This document shows positions 32,797 to 48,095 of a stretch of 64,000 bases of DNA, piece after piece. The stretch covers positions 13,547,495 through 13,611,494 of the forward strand of contig OZ234502.1 in NCBI GenBank assembly GCA_965153455.1, given 5' to 3'. The notes under the pieces were generated by a model, which was given only the letters and a program-made list of their open reading frames with translations, was not told the origin of the DNA and searched no databases. The DNA comes from Sphagnum compactum. Taxonomy: Eukaryota > Bryophyta > Sphagnopsida > Sphagnales. Position numbers and translations under genes: made by a program. Position 1 is the first letter of the stretch. Each line of letters starts with the position of its first letter.

Positions 32797-35700
32797 ACCC
32801 AGACGTGGTCTTGACACATTTTTGCATCACCAGAAAACAAAACATTCCATTCCCTTTTCTGCATTGGGAAAATTAATAATAATATTTTTTCTTTATTTTT
32901 TAATTTTAATTTAAAAACTCCAAAATACTCTGTGTGCCAGCATTCTTTTGATTGGGGAATTTATTTTAAGAATAATTTTTAAAAAATTCAGTGTGTCATT
33001 TTATGAACTAAATTTTCTCCTTTTTCCCCCTCTTTGTTTTAGCATCAGAAATTTGAAAGAAGAAAAAAAAAAGGAAAATAGCCACTGCTATTACACAAAC
33101 CATCCAGTGAAAGTTTGGCACAAAACACAGCAAACACAAACAATTTGCACACTTACTATTTGCAGAAATGTTAGAATTTTCAAAACAAAAAATAAAAATA
33201 AATGAAAATAATCAAAAGAACAAAAAATTGTGAAGAAAAATAAATTACTTTTTAAGAATATCACAAGGGATATTATTAATTTTCCACGTGGAATCTTCAA
33301 AAAATAAATTAATTAATCGACAGACATGTGTTGAAGCTGCCCCTATACTACAATATTGGGGTTATGGGGATCGTAAGCAGAGTGACTGCCTTGCTCGGAC
33401 AAGGCAATAGCAAGGCGGCTGGCTTGTAATTACTTACGACTCAAACGTCATGAATACGATCATTTTCCACCCTTTTGATTGCGTCAGCCAACATAGTAAC
33501 ATGCACCTACCTCCAAACGTCACAAAATCTAGAAGGGCTACAATCAGGGTTTCTTTTAAGGATTTTGTGATGTAGCCAAAAGTGACAATAATCATCCAGA
33601 AAATAATTTAGCCAAATTTGGTTACATACTAGATATGAAAGTAGAAAAAAAAAAACCAGAATCCTTCTATATTCTTGGCCACCTACTGGAACTTATCACA
33701 AAAATCTGGCGATTTGAATTTTATTTTTTTGCCCCCCTCAAAATCTGGTGTATTTGGGTCTTTTTTTCCAGGAAAAATCATTTTTGTAGGTTGAATTCAT
33801 ATTTTTCAGGTCAAAACACCGGTTACAATCAGTGTGTTTCTTTTCAAAAAACTTATTTGGCTAAATTGGCGAATTATTGCTGGAAAAAAGCATTTTACAC
33901 ACTAAAAACACTTTTTTTTTCCTTTTTTTTCTAACAGAATTTGCAAAATATAAGCAAATAATAAGGGGTTTTTTTTCAATTAGGTGGACTGCCAATCCTC
34001 CATAGGAAGAAAAGAATTTGATGTCATGGAGGGTGGGGGGGCCCTTCCTAGTGAGACTCAGTTCTTCATGGGACCTAGTGACGAAACATATTCGTCAATG
34101 AGTTCTTCATGGGACCTAGTGACACACATGTTCATCACTAACAGTCTCTTTGATGAGACTTAGTGACGGAACACATCCAGATAGGTACTCTTTTTGAATG
34201 GGGTGACTTAAACATTACCCCATCAATGACATCCTAAACATGATCCATTTTTTTCCAGCCATGTAGGATTATATGTCAACTTTTCATCCATTCATATTCC
34301 ATGGGGGCGGCGGTCTTTAGGACCTGCACCCTTACTAGAGTAAGGTGACCATGGCCAAGGGTGGGGGCGTCCTCAAACTAAGGGGCCTATGACAAGGATA
34401 TTGCATTTTGAGAATGTCCCTCATCCATGGACTTTATCCCTTGTAAAGCATGACACAAACGTTATCACTAAACATATGTAGATCATGAGGTGTTGGAGCA
34501 ACAAGGTTCTTACACCTAGTCCTTAAGAGTTAGAAGGATATATATTTTACAGGTATAAGATCCATACCACTCTTAAGGAGTGGGAGTAAGATACTTCCTC
34601 ATCTCTATACATGTGAAGGGTTTAAGGTTTAAAGCCTTATGTATGAATATAAGTGGAATTCAACTTGGTTGAATTTAACTTATTTTAATTGAATTGAAAC
34701 CAATTTGAATTTAATTTGGTTTCAATTCAAACCAAATTGATTTGAATTGAATTTTTTTCATAATTTGGTTTATTTAAGATCACCCAGATTTTGAAAATGC
34801 ACATATTAATTTGCTTTTTCATATCCATATAAGTGGGTTGGTGAAAGGAGTGAGGTAGTTTGGCTTGGAATTTCATGTATAATTTTTTTTCATAATTGTC
34901 AAGTCTATGACCATATATAATTGTCAAATTGACAACTATAATATTGCACCATACATCTATTTCACCTAAACATATTATCATCCTCATTGGAATTGTTTTG
35001 CAACTTGTTATTAAATATGCCTAGAGTTGCCTTAATATGTCACATCAATTTCAATCATTGTTGAATATATATGAATTTTCAAAAGTGTGCAAATCTTTCA
35101 TTTCATTTTGAAAAGTGATCATGTTTAAATCATATCAAAATATGTTAATTATTTTATGATAATTCTTGTATTATAATCTACAAATTTATTTTGCATTATG
35201 TGCATTACATCTCATTTACAGATGTGGCAAGGTTATGATCAATGTTGTCTCCCATTTGTTTTGACACACATAACCATACATACGTCATATCACTTTAGGG
35301 TCAACCTGTGTTGAGTACAATAATTTTTGTATCATGGGTAAAATGGTTATCCTTGCAAACATAAAACATGTGGAGTATGTAAAAAATTTACCATAGGGAC
35401 CCAACACATGCATTCTTGGTTGAACATTTAAAAGAGCATTAAATGTTATAACAAGAAAATTCTATTGGATATTTTGCAAAAAAAGAAAAATCTCAGCAAT
35501 CCATCTAACCAACTACATCAATTTCAATGGTTCATGACATTGTGCGAATAATCTCAGTTGTCCAAATAACAATTAAAGTTCATCACAATATTATTTAACC
35601 TTGCCAATGAATCGACCAAATTGTAATCGCCCCTATCCACCTTTGTACAAATAGCGATTGCCCCATCCAAAGAGTGTGGTCAAATCTCTAGGTTGATCAT

Positions 35701-38700
35701 TAATTTATGAGCACTCATGACATCCAATGCATGAGGGAAGAAACCTATGCTAACCATTGAAAAGTTGGAATTAAAAGAGTTGGATTGTAAGTATCAAAAA
35801 CACTAATACACCCAACAAATGTATGATGATTGTAGTCCTTACATCAATCAAAGTCCAATTCACGGAGGATGTTGTAGAAAAGTGGCGCATTAATGAAAGT
35901 GTACATTGAATGGTGTTGGATTGAAATGCAAAACTAAAAAAGGAATACCAACAAATGATGTTGGCAACATTTGTGTATGCTCCCAAAAAGGTCCAAATTA
36001 CCATTAAGTTAAAAACCATAAGTGAATATGCATGCACAAACTGAATTCAAAAGTTCCAACTAACATCATGGGCAAAAGTGAACCCCTTATTTCCTTATGA
36101 TTACCTATGGGTCTTGATGGCAACTTGAGCATAGATTGGGCCCAACATTTGGCAATACACCACCGAACAATTTGCCCATCACAATGAAGATGGTTATCAA
36201 CTCTTATGGCCAATGCCACAACGCTTCACATATGATGGCACTATGTGTTGCATGTCTTAACCCCTTTGGGCCTAAAAGTGGATGAGCTTTAGAAACATGA
36301 CCAGATATGTTCCTCCACCATGCTTGATCACCTAAATGGACACAAAATGTTGATGTCCCACTTGCAAGGCGCCATTCCATCAACATTTGTGTGAACTATT
36401 TAATCTAATAACATACATGCCTGAAAGTTGGAATGCAATCTAACAAGTACCCCAACTAATCCGAAAATGGTGGGATTTGATTAGAATGGGTGTTCGCACG
36501 CTTACATCAATGGCTAAACGTATTTTTGCCTAAATCTACTCAGCATCATCATGTGAACAAAATTGGATTTCATATTCATTTGTGCATAGTAAGGTGCAAA
36601 ATCACCTCACATCTAACTAAACAATAAATCCAGTGTATACTTCTACACTAACATCAAACTTTTGAGGGAACAACATGGTGTCATTCCCACATCATGGTAT
36701 GAGAAAAAGATGTTATCTAAGGATTCCATGTCTAATGTTGAATCCAACATAAATAACCAAGATGTAGATGATTTTGAAGGTTGCATTATGGATGATTTTG
36801 ACAAACACAAGTTTGATGAAGTGCATGGACTCAACACTAAGAATATCTATGGAGACACCTAAACTAGGCAAAGGAAATAATGTTCCTCGACTAAGCCAAG
36901 GAAGTCAAAAACCTAATGATCCATATACATTTGTTGACAAAAAAAAGGTTCAATGTCAAGCAAAGAATTGGAGGTGATGTTGTTTTTGCTCAACTTTTGA
37001 TAGGCAAAAGGTATTAGGAAGGTCTAAATTTTAATTCATCTCAAGCAACACAAAATGTAAATTTTCCTATTGGTGATGTTGTGAGTACTAAACTGACTAA
37101 TTTTGGCACTATTGAAACTGTTGGCCACACATAAGGCAACAACATTAGGGGTGTAGAAGTCACCATCCCACTAGAAACCATTGAAATAGTTGACCAATCT
37201 CTTGCCATGGGACCACCCATCCATGTACCATTGTGCATGCCCTAGAAAACCCTCAAATATCAAACAATGAATTGCATGGTCAACAACACCCACAAGACAA
37301 TATCAATAACACCCTTTACACGACACCCACAAATGATGGAGATGCAAGTTTGTCAAATCCCAATTTGTCTAATCAAATCCCACCATTTTTGGATTAGACA
37401 AATGTTGATGGGTGTGATCCAAATTTGTTTTAAAATAGAGAATGGATCCTCAATGTCTATTACACATGGTTTTAAATTGTGACACATGGCATATAACAAA
37501 TATGCCACATGATGTTTTTTAAATTTTGGCCAAATTGAATTAAAAATCAATATATAGGTACGTAGGTCATATTAAGCAACTAAATAAGTAAGTAGGTTGA
37601 TTAGATAGGTATGTAAAAAGATGGGCCAAACTAGGTAGATAGGTAAATTAGTGAAGTAGGTAAATATTTTAATTCTTTTTAGGTTTAAACTTTAGGGTTA
37701 AATCTTTTTAAATGTTAAATTCCTTTGATTGGCTCATCCTTGTTGACATGTGGTTTTTTATGTGAAAGTGTAAGACAAAGCCTCCTCATTCTATAGTTCT
37801 CAAAATGGAAGTGAAAAACAAAACATATGGGATAAGGGTAGATGCACAAATGAATGGCTCACTTTTGTGACATTTTTGTGTTTTTGCAATACCCATCTTG
37901 TTTATTTGTCTCCTAGCAAAATAGATAGTGTCAAATTTTCCAATTGGGACTTGGTTTTAAATTATCAACTTGATTATGAAAACATATGTATAATCATTTC
38001 TTGAAAAGAATTCATTCACTTTTACCTATGGACTTTTGAAATTAAAAACTAGGGATTAGTATGTTGATTGGAAGTTTAAAATCATATGATGTTGACATAA
38101 AATTCCAATCCAAATGATTTGAAATGACTAAGTATGTCAAATTTTATTATTTAAAGAACTCATATTTGAAAACCTTATCTTGAAAACTTTAACCATTTCA
38201 TAGTATTGGACTTTTATGTTCTCAAAGTTGGCCCTTATTTTCATAAGTCCATTATTGTTATATATGTATATAACAATATTTATTTATTTATTTATTTGAA
38301 ATTTTTTTGCACCAAAGCCAAGGTTTTTGAAGTATCTAAATGAACTTCCATTAATATGTACTTTATTATTAAATAGGTAAGTAAACATAAGTAGATAGGT
38401 TGGTAGCCTAGGCTAAATAGGTAAATAAGCATATATCAGTAGGTAGGTAGATAATTTGCCTAAAAAAAAACAAAATTCAACTTTATAGATACACCAATGG
38501 AAACACACTTCTTCTTAATTGATGATAGTTACCATCAAAAGGCAATAATTACCATCACAAGGCAATGTTATTATCCTAAGGTCAAATAATCATAAAATAA
38601 TTTTGGATTAAAATAAATTGTTAACTTGTAAATGGGGTAAGGACTACATAACATAGTGGGCATCTTAATATACTTTTACTTATTAGTGGTAGGTTTTCAC

Positions 38701-40779
38701 TTATCATCTCCTATTTATTAGAGAGGATGAAGCTACTTGGGTAGTTAAGTAGATTTTTTGGTTGGTTTGTAAACTAATCACTCAAGGAAAATTTGGGGAA
38801 GATTAGGATGAAATTTGGGTGAATGTGGGCCTTGTTTGATTTTATGGAGTAGATTGTGATAAGGGGGGGAAATCTAATAGGATAAGGGAAACCCTTCTAT
38901 GGTGTGGAACCATTTTTGGTTTTTTTTTATCATTCTTTCATTTGAAACTTTCTAGTTTTTTTTATTGATTCTCAATTATTTATCTTTGCATTATTTTTGA
39001 AGACAAAATATTTTGGTTTGAAGAAGAATGTGCATTTGTGTGAAGGTCATGGACCTTAAAATATGTTTTTTTTGTTTTCTCTTTGTTTTCATTACCTTTT
39101 GCTGTTGATAGTGAGTTTAATTATTTTGATGTAGAAAACTATGGTTCTCATGTTAGTTTAATATTTGTTTGTTAATTTTTTATTTAATTTTTTCTTTCCA
39201 AATAAGTTTCTAGAATATGATAGTAGCTGCTACTAGACGATAACAACAGTCTTGCAAGTGGTTCAAAGGAGGGCAACACCTTTATCTAACATGATAGAAT
39301 GTCAAAATGGATATTCAAACCATAAAAAAGTATTTTCCAAATTCTAAAAGGTAACTACCCTCCAACCGCCCTTTTTATTTTTACATTTTTTTATTGTTTC
39401 TGGAATAGCTTAGTATTTCTAGACAAAAAGACAAATCTAGCCTCTAGAGGGCAGCCCATGAACCATTTGCATTCCTATTTTTCTACCTAATAGCCACCTA
39501 CCTTCACTCTGGTAAGTCTACTGGGTTTGCAATTATATATACTCCCATTATACCCCTAATAGAAGTACACATAATTTTCAAAAGTTTCTTAATACACCCA
39601 TGTATACCATTGGGTGTTGTGTTGACACCTTAGTGTGTGACTAAATTTGGTTTCATTTGTAACTAATGGAATATATGGGCACAATCATGGATGAAAATAG
39701 AATGTATGATGAAAAAGTGATTAATTGCAAATGTAGTTTTGGCATAGTTGCAAACACAATTAGAATTAGTTGCAAATGACAATTAGTTGCATAGTTGTAA
39801 ATGCATTAGTTGCATTTTGGGGATTCCTTCTAGTGTAATAAATCAAGTGGGTGAAAAAAGGCACCAATGGCACCTCCACCACCTCCAAAACCAAGGGAGG
39901 TCATGACAAAACAATTTCACATCAATAGGACCACACATGAAGAAAACATTGAGATAAGGTGACCAAGGCATTTTTTGGGGAAGAAATTCATAACCCCAAT
40001 ACAGAAAGGAATATAATTATTGATTATCAGTGGCACACCATTGATACATTTGGTTTAAGCAATCAACATAATGATGATGATCATAACACAAATGCATCGT
40101 ATGATGGTGGTGAGGTACAAAAGGATAGTGATTACGATGGACAAAATAGAGGCCCAAAAGATGTTGGGCCTTATGGTCCTTTCATAATATTTATCTCTAG
40201 GGTTAACCACTAGACCATGGTTTAGGTGAGTGTTAACCCTATAATAACCTACATTTGATTTTTATAAATGTTAATATATATATAGTTATGGTTTTTATAT
40301 GTGATAATTTATAGTTATTAATTAATTAGATATTTAACATATATTAAATACATATTTGACTTTTTAAAGTGTTAATTTAGAATATGTAGATATCGTGTTA
40401 ATTAGATGCTACCATGTATTAAATACAAATTTAACTTTTGTATGTGTTACGTCAAAATCTAATAAATGTTAATTAATTGGTTATTAATAAGCATACTACT
40501 TCCTACTTAATTAAATAACTATTTTAGTTGCTAGTTAATGCTCCATATTTTGAATTAATGTTAGATAACTACTTTCATTATTAGTTAATGCTCCATATCA
40601 TGAATTGGTGTTAGGTAATTACTTTAGTTATTATTAAGGGTCACAATCCAGCCATAACCAAATACATCACAAATTTATGTGCATTGTTTTGAGGAGGTAC
40701 ACATGGCAACTTTAGAAGTACCACAACATGTTGATTGTATGCACATGCATAGTGACACATCAAAAGTCATGTATGGTGA

Positions 40780-41800
40780 TTTTGACAATGCACTACGGAA
40801 TCACAACTTTTTCACATCAGGCGAAATGCCCACACATTTCCAAAAGAAAAACTCAAACATCCAAACAAAGGAACCTTTAGAATGTAAAATTTCATTGTCG
40901 ATGTAATGTGGATATAACATTGCACTTCATCGCAATGTATTAGACTTCATCCCCGATGCACTATCGAATCACAACTTTCTCACATCAAACAAAGTGCCCA
41001 CACATTTCAAAAAAAACTCTAACATCAAAATGAAGGAATCTTTATAATGTACAATTTCATTGCTAATGTAATGTGTACATAACAGTACATTTGATTGTAG
41101 TGTATTGCACTTCATCCTTGATGCATTGTGGAAGCACAATTCTCTCACATCGAACAAAGTCCCCACACCTTTTTGAAAGAAGAACTCAAACATCCAAACA
41201 AAAGAACCACTAAAATGTTAATTTTCATTGCTAATGCAATGTGGACACAACACTGCACCTCATCCCCAATGCCTTGCAAAATCACAACTTTCTCATGTCA
41301 AACGGATCTCTCACACATTTCCAAAAGAAGAACTTAAATATCAAAATTAAGGAACCTCTAGAATGTAAAATTTCATTGTCAGTGCAATGTGGACACAACA
41401 CTACACTTTAGTGTTGTGTAATGCACTTCATCCTTGATGCATTACTAAATCACAAATATTTCACATCGAGTGAAGCCTCCACATATTTTTGGAAAACTTC
41501 AAACATTGAAATGAAGGAACCTTTAAAATGTAAAATTTCATCACCGGTGTAGTGTGGACACAACAATGCACTTGATCGCGATGTACTACACTTCATCCCC
41601 AATGCACTACAAAATCACAGCTCTTTCACATTGAGCAAACCCCCATACATTTTTGGAAAAAGAACTCAAACATCAAAACAAAAGGACCTTTAGAATGTAA
41701 AATTTCATCGTCAATGTAATGTGGACACATCACTACATTTCATCTTGGATGCACTAGTGAATCATAGTTCTTTCACATCGTAAGGTTGATATTGTCATCT
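40780..41800. repeat. Satellite-like tandem array with units of about 150-168 bp, seven copies
   Basis: The landmark gca(c/t)ta...aatcaca followed by tttctcacatc recurs at 40790, 40958, 41123, 41271, 41439, 41603 and 41751, giving spacings of 168, 165, 148, 168, 164 and 148. Each unit also contains ccacacatttccaaaag, gaacctttagaatgtaaaatt and ggacacaacactgca blocks. The alternation of about 165 and 148 suggests a higher-order unit of about 480 bp (three monomers). A single diverged copy lies at 42410-42485. Confidence 0.85.
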
Positions 41801-42674
41801 AGCTTGTCCTTAATAATGGGTTGTCAATGGGTATTTAACTTGGTATATGGGCCTTGATCCTTCTTGCTTGGTTTGTCACTATCAAACTCTAGAATCTTTA
41901 TAACATTATTTGTTGGACTGCCCCAAATCATCACTTGCATGGCTACTTTCCATAAGGTGTGGAACAAATGGAAAGCTCTAAGATTCAAACAAGATAAAGT
42001 AGGTTAGTTTATCATCCTTGTTTGCCTGGTATAAGTAGATTTGCCACTTCTTTATTTTAGGCCTTTCAACAATGCTATAAATTTTGGGATGTACTTGTCA
42101 TATTAAATAAACCATATATACTCAACCTTCATGAATTTTATTATTTTAACCATTTTATTTGTTTATCACAGGTTTATTAATTTGGCTGATACGATATGTT
42201 TTTGAAATCAAACAATTTAAATGATATATTACTAATGTGTGAGCCATCATGTATATATACACATTTTAGAAACTTGAATATTTTGATTATGACAATGTTA
42301 AGCCTTTCAAAAGTAATAATCCCTTATGGTAAATTGAAAGCATTTGGAATCTACTTTTTTATATGTATGCAAATTTTAGTTTTAGCCTGCACATATTTTT
42401 AGAATAATTCAAACATCGAAACAAAGGAATGTTAAATTTCATCGCCAGTGCAATTTGGACACAACAATACACTTCATCCATGATGGAGAGTTTCACTTAT
42501 ATGTTCAATTTTGTCCATTTTGGGGATAAGAGATACTAATGAGCAAACCATCATTAAGAGCACTCATCAAACCAATTGATGGAAATGGCGTACTAACTTT
42601 GGCTAATCTATATAAAGACTTGTTAAAAAATGAGATTAGAGGGCTACATGTGAATCATTATTCTACTACAAAAT

Positions 42675-42968
42675 GTTCTTTCTCGAAGTAAAAATAAGTG
42701 GTGAAGGAAGTGAGGCCATTGTTCCTATCCTTCCTACGTTCTTGGATGAAGTGGTGGTGCTACAAATATGGCCTATGGTGTTGAAGGTTAAGATGCATTA
42801 CAACATGTGCAATCAAAGGCTTGTGTGCAAGAGATGGCTGTAGGACATAAACTCATCAAACATTTGCAGGATTGCTACGACCGTGAGGTGTTCCGGTGGC
42901 ACAATGACAATGGATTGAACAACCTTACGGAGGAGGAAAAACACAATCTAAAATGTCATTCTCCATAG
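42675..42968 (+). pseudogene. Possible F-box protein relic
   Basis: The first frame reads an F-box-like helix order: LPTFLDEVVVLQIWP, then RLVCKRW, then an in-frame stop. An overlapping frame continues with protein-like sequence (DCYDREVFRWHNDNG and LTEEEKHN) and ends in TAG at 42966-42968. The bases are richer in GC than the flanks, as expected for old coding DNA. Inferred to be an eroded member of a plant F-box family with at least one frame break. Recognition rests on short motifs only. Confidence 0.35.
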
Positions 42969-45900
42969 GTGGATTTATCCTTGTTTTGCAATTGTTGCAC
43001 TTTTGATCTTTTTCTTTTTGTTTTTCTTTTGCAATTTTGTGAGAGTTCTATTTGTGAAAAAGAAAGAAAATTGTGATGGGCATTACATTGCATTACATTT
43101 TTGGTCTAACCCTTTTATTACCCAGTTCTATTCATGAATGGCTTAAAAAAATTTAAACATTGTTTCCTTTTGATTTTCTGGAAAGGTCTGTTAGGTCTAA
43201 GGAAGTTTACTAGGTTTGATCCTTCTTTCTTTTAGAAATGCAGGTGACTTCATTTTTTGAAAGAAAGAACTATGATTTAGCATTACACTTTTAGTTCTCA
43301 CCCATAAATGTGTGTGAGTTCCTTTTACACCAGAGGGAGATAGATTTGTAATTCGACACATGCTATGAAAGATGCATTCAAAATTCCTTTCATGGGCAAA
43401 AACATAAAACTCCACTTGGGCTTAAAAGAATTTAGTAGTACATGTAAACCTTTGACGAAAAGGTTTAGATGAGATAGAAAAAAATATTTGTTGTGAAAAA
43501 AAGCAGTTATATACATGAAGAAAAGGGTGCTCCTAAGCAAAGGAGTGTAGCAGGTGCCTTTGGTCATTTTCTTAGTTCACGAAGAACTGCTATAGTCACA
43601 AGCACTCTGCTAGGGAGTGTTCAAAAAGAGCTCCTGTATTTGACTAAGCATAAGGAATCATAAGCAAGTGGCATATTCATGCATGATGAAAAGACTATGA
43701 TGCATTTACAAACATCATTACATACATAACTTCCCATTTTACACTATGTTCTTTGATTTTGGAGCCGGAGGTAGAGTTGCTTAGAGATTTTTTACATTAG
43801 GCGCAAAAACTTGAAGCACCTTCTATTAAAATTTCCCAACACTCCAATGGTCTCCCTCTCTTTCCATGTATGATCTATTTCTTCTTGAAATGAGGAGTGG
43901 TGAGGACCAACTTGAAAGGTTCCTTAAATTTGTTTTGATAGTGCACACAATTTTGGAAGAAGACCTTAACATCAAAGCAAAGCAACACAATGTTTTCATT
44001 TTGCAACAATATGCCACGTCATTGTGATTATTTGTGCTCAAGCAACTAGTTGCTTGTTTAGGGAAGAACCAATATTTTTTAGCTCAAAAACAATTTGATA
44101 GAGATACATGGCAAGTTCAAAAATGTGAGGGACTTAATTTGGTAAGTAGCATAACATTTATTCTTCAAGCTAGATTATAAGAAATATTTTTTATTGAAAG
44201 ACCTTGCACAATTATCAATTGTACATACCCACTTCCAAACTATTTTAGTCATAATAGTCAAATTTCAGAATGTACTGATATCGAATGTGAATAACATGTT
44301 TGATTGTGACATCATGTGTAGTTTGCTAGTTGTTTGAAGAGTCAAATTACTCATTTGTGCATGTTTTTTCATCTAGCAAACTGAAAGTGTTGGTGATTCC
44401 TCCATTGCTTCCTTAGGTAAGTTGGGAGTGAATTCTGGTGCATTGTAATGCAATATTACAGTTCACCTTGAAATACTGCATAGCTGGGATTGACTAGTGG
44501 TAAAAAAACTCCAGGTCCTCCATAACCAAGGTGCAATTATGGTATGTGGACTTGTCAACCAAAAACATACAAATAATTTTGTACAATCAGTATGAGAAAA
44601 AAAAGGTGTATTACAACTAGCCTTGCAACTCAATTTTTGAATTGTAAAGGACATTTGCAACTTATTTATACGTCGTGAGTATTAATGGACAAGTTCCATG
44701 AGTTGCAAAGTTGCAAGTCATTGTATATATAGTGCAATTCATTGCAACTCTGTCAAAACAACTCATTTTCAACTATTATGCAACTTCATTATAATTGCAC
44801 CCACAATGTCATGTTAACATCATTAATTATCAACCATCTATTAAAAATCTAACACGTGACATTATGAAGATTTTTGGACATAAAACTTATTTTCTGTTCG
44901 AAATATTGATCTCCATCTTCCATTTTGATTGTTAATCATGCTTCGAAATTGTGACACATGGCATAATTGAAAATTTCCACATGGCATATTAATTATATTT
45001 TTGCAAAATAATAACAAATCTATTTTAGTAGGTTGGTAGGTTGTATATATAAATAAGTAGGTAGGTTGGTAAGTCTTAAAACTTACATATAACCTACATA
45101 TTTACTTAGGACCTACCTACCGACCTATGTATTTACATAGGTAGGTAAGTAAATAGGAAAACACAAGATTAAATGAATTAAATAATAGCCATGAATTCTT
45201 TTTAAAATTTTTATGTTTTGCCTTTGAGTTAAGCTTTTTTGAGTTCATCCCAAAATGACATCTGTATTATGTGAAAACATAAGAGAACAAGCCCTTTGTT
45301 AAACCATGGAATTTGGTGACCTAATTACCATGAAGGAAAAAGGTTGTCGAATATAGAAAGGATGAAAAATAACACGAAAACATATGAAGGTAAGGCATGT
45401 TTTATGTTTGCCTATTACCCTGCAACAATTCCTGTTTCGTAGTAGCTACTGTCTTGTATCAATTACTGTCATGTTACAACTACCTTCTTTTGTAGACTTG
45501 AAAGAAGAGCCAATGTGCTTGCAAACCTCATGTAGCTACTACCTACCGTCTATAGCACCTTCAAATCCTTTGTAATTGTTGCCTATTATTTGCAGCAACT
45601 TTTTACCCTTTTCAAATTTCAAACACAGTTGTTACCTTCTTAGTACTACCTTCCAATGGCAACTACCCTCTTGCAACAAGTCTACTTTCATACTCTAGTA
45701 GCAAGTACAGAGAGTACTTTCATTGTAAAGAAAAAAAGAACCAAGCTAAAAAACTAATAATCTACATCAACTAAAAAAGAACTATTTTCCCTACCTTCCT
45801 AATGGTCACTACAACTAAAAAGAAATAATGCACTTGACAACCTTCAACCGTTATCCATTACAAAACACCAAGTACAATATTCTTCCATGTTATTCACTTC

Positions 45901-47369
45901 TTTTCACACATACACTTTTCCCCCAAGAGAACTCTCCTAACCACGTCCAATCTAGAATCATACAAAGGAATCTTACACAATCCTTTTCCTTGAAGGACAA
46001 ATAAAGAACCCAAAAAAGATATTCACCACAAAAGATTGAATCCTTATCCTTTTAAATCTCCTTATCTTAATCCCTTCCACACATCCTAATTAAGGGAAAT
46101 CCATCCATCCCTTATCCACTTGGATTCGCTAACCTAAAAGGCTTCAACCCCTAGTAAATAAAATACGGTAAGTATGATATTTACCAATAGTAAGTAAATA
46201 GTTACTAGGATGCCCTTTTAAATTAACTAGATTAGGATATTATTTTTAGTAATTGATTATTTTTATTAACATTCCTCCCGTAATTACTTTTGATAATTTT
46301 GTCTTCAAAAGTAGTTCGTTGTAATGACAGTATTATCGTCAGAAAACACTTTCATTCTAGAATTATCCTAAGATTGTTTCGCCATTTCACAGTAATTATC
46401 ATCCAGTGACAGTATTAGTGTCTCTTACCACCCATGGTGTTTAACTAACATAGGATAATTTTTTACCTTTGAACACCATCTTTATATAGTTTGTAACATG
46501 GGATTCGAAAACAAAACATATGGGTTAAATCTTTTAGTTGTTCTTTAAGTGCAAATTGAGTTGCAATTGAGTTAAAACTATAACACCTAAACACTCAGGG
46601 CAGCTAAGTCCAAATGTAGGGCTCCATTATTTATGGTGTATAAATAAAACTTGAACCCCTCCTATTGTTGCATTTAATGCATTAAAAATTGTAAAAAATG
46701 GAAAGAATTGAGAAAGTTATGACCCCCCACAGTAGAGGGGGTCAAAAACTCAAGAAAACAAACCATCAAATGCTATAAAGGCTAGTTCCTGAACACCCAA
46801 AAGATTCCTTGAATTTTGTTTTGTATTATTAGAGTTCAAAAATGATTTGTAGGGTAAAACCAAGCTAATAGGAATCAATTTTGGCATAACTAATCCTTGG
46901 TTTTGATGTTCATAAGTCTCATAAATTAAGTTAATGTTGAAAGTATATGTTGTATTTATGTGAAGCCATTTCTAATATGTTAATTTAACATTTAGTAAAG
47001 TTTGAAAGTAATCCAATAAATATAGAATAATAGTTGTATATGAATTATTTTTTAAGTTTTAATTGCAAGGTAGTGTGATTTTGATGGACTTGATTTCTCA
47101 TAATGAATTTACTTTCATCTAAAATCATCAAGAAGGCAATAATGTGCAATAGAACTTCCTAATGTAAATATCATTCAATGTGAATATAAATTACATTATT
47201 ATGGTACTTTCCAATGACATGTTTTTTCCTTATACGAAGTGCATTATGAACACAACATTACAATCTAAAGCTTGCTAAAGTTTTGAAAAGTTTTGACTTG
47301 ATCTTGCAATTACCATCTTGTAGGTTAACCTCCTGTTGTTTTTCATTCACATTCACCATCTAGTATGAA

Positions 47370-47690
47370 GTGCAGTGTTGTGTCCTTAGTGCACCCTACC
47401 CAAAGTGGTGTTTTCTACATACTACACCTAGCCCAAGGTGCACAATGTTGTGTTTTTAATGCACCTAGCACAAAGTGCAATGCATTTTACATATTGCACC
47501 CCACACGAAGTGCAATGTTGTGTCTCTCATGCACCCGACACAAAGTGTAGTGTTTTTTACATATTGCACCCTATTTGAAGTGTATTGTTGTGTCTTTAGT
47601 TCACCCAGCACAAAGTGCAATGGTTTTTACATATTGCACCTAACTCAAGGTGTAGTGCTTTATACATACTCACCTTGACTTAAGGTGCAT
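47370..47690. repeat. 70-bp tandem array, four copies
   Basis: The block (tttt)acatattgcacc recurs at 47417, 47489, 47559 and 47629. It alternates with gcaca-aagtgcaatg and gttgtgtcttt blocks. The plus strand stays open for part of the array as a repeated His/Cys-rich peptide, which I take as fortuitous. Confidence 0.8.
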
Positions 47691-48095
47691 TATTGTGTTG
47701 TGTCCATACTGTAAAGACGTAGTTGATTTTTCGTAAGGTATTTTTAGCATGATTATTTACCTCAATTTTTCACTGTACCTTTTTGGATTTCTAAAGGTAC
47801 AATAAACTCTTTGACTGTACCTTCTAAAATCCAAAAAATACAATTCTTTTATCCATTTTTTCTCATTTTTAAAAATCTTTTCTTTTACATAACTTTTTTT
47901 CCTTTCTTTTTAAAATGTAATTTAATTAATTTATGGTTTTTACAACTATAAATACAAAAAAATTGATGTTAATTGTTTTTTTTTAAATTCAAATTTCAAA
48001 TGAACACATAGTTTGAATAAAAGAACTTAGAACAACCAACATCGAAGCTAAAAGAAATCTTTGAGATGGAAAGAAAAATCAATTAGGTTTTTATG

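Noticed and set aside
36662-36862. Asp/Asn-rich plus-strand frame as a gene
   Set aside because: Short, without domain or promoter context, in AT-rich repeat DNA. At most an old element fragment.
40780-41800. CRISPR array
   Set aside because: Units are about 160 bp and diverged throughout with no constant-repeat and unique-spacer pattern. The genome is eukaryotic.
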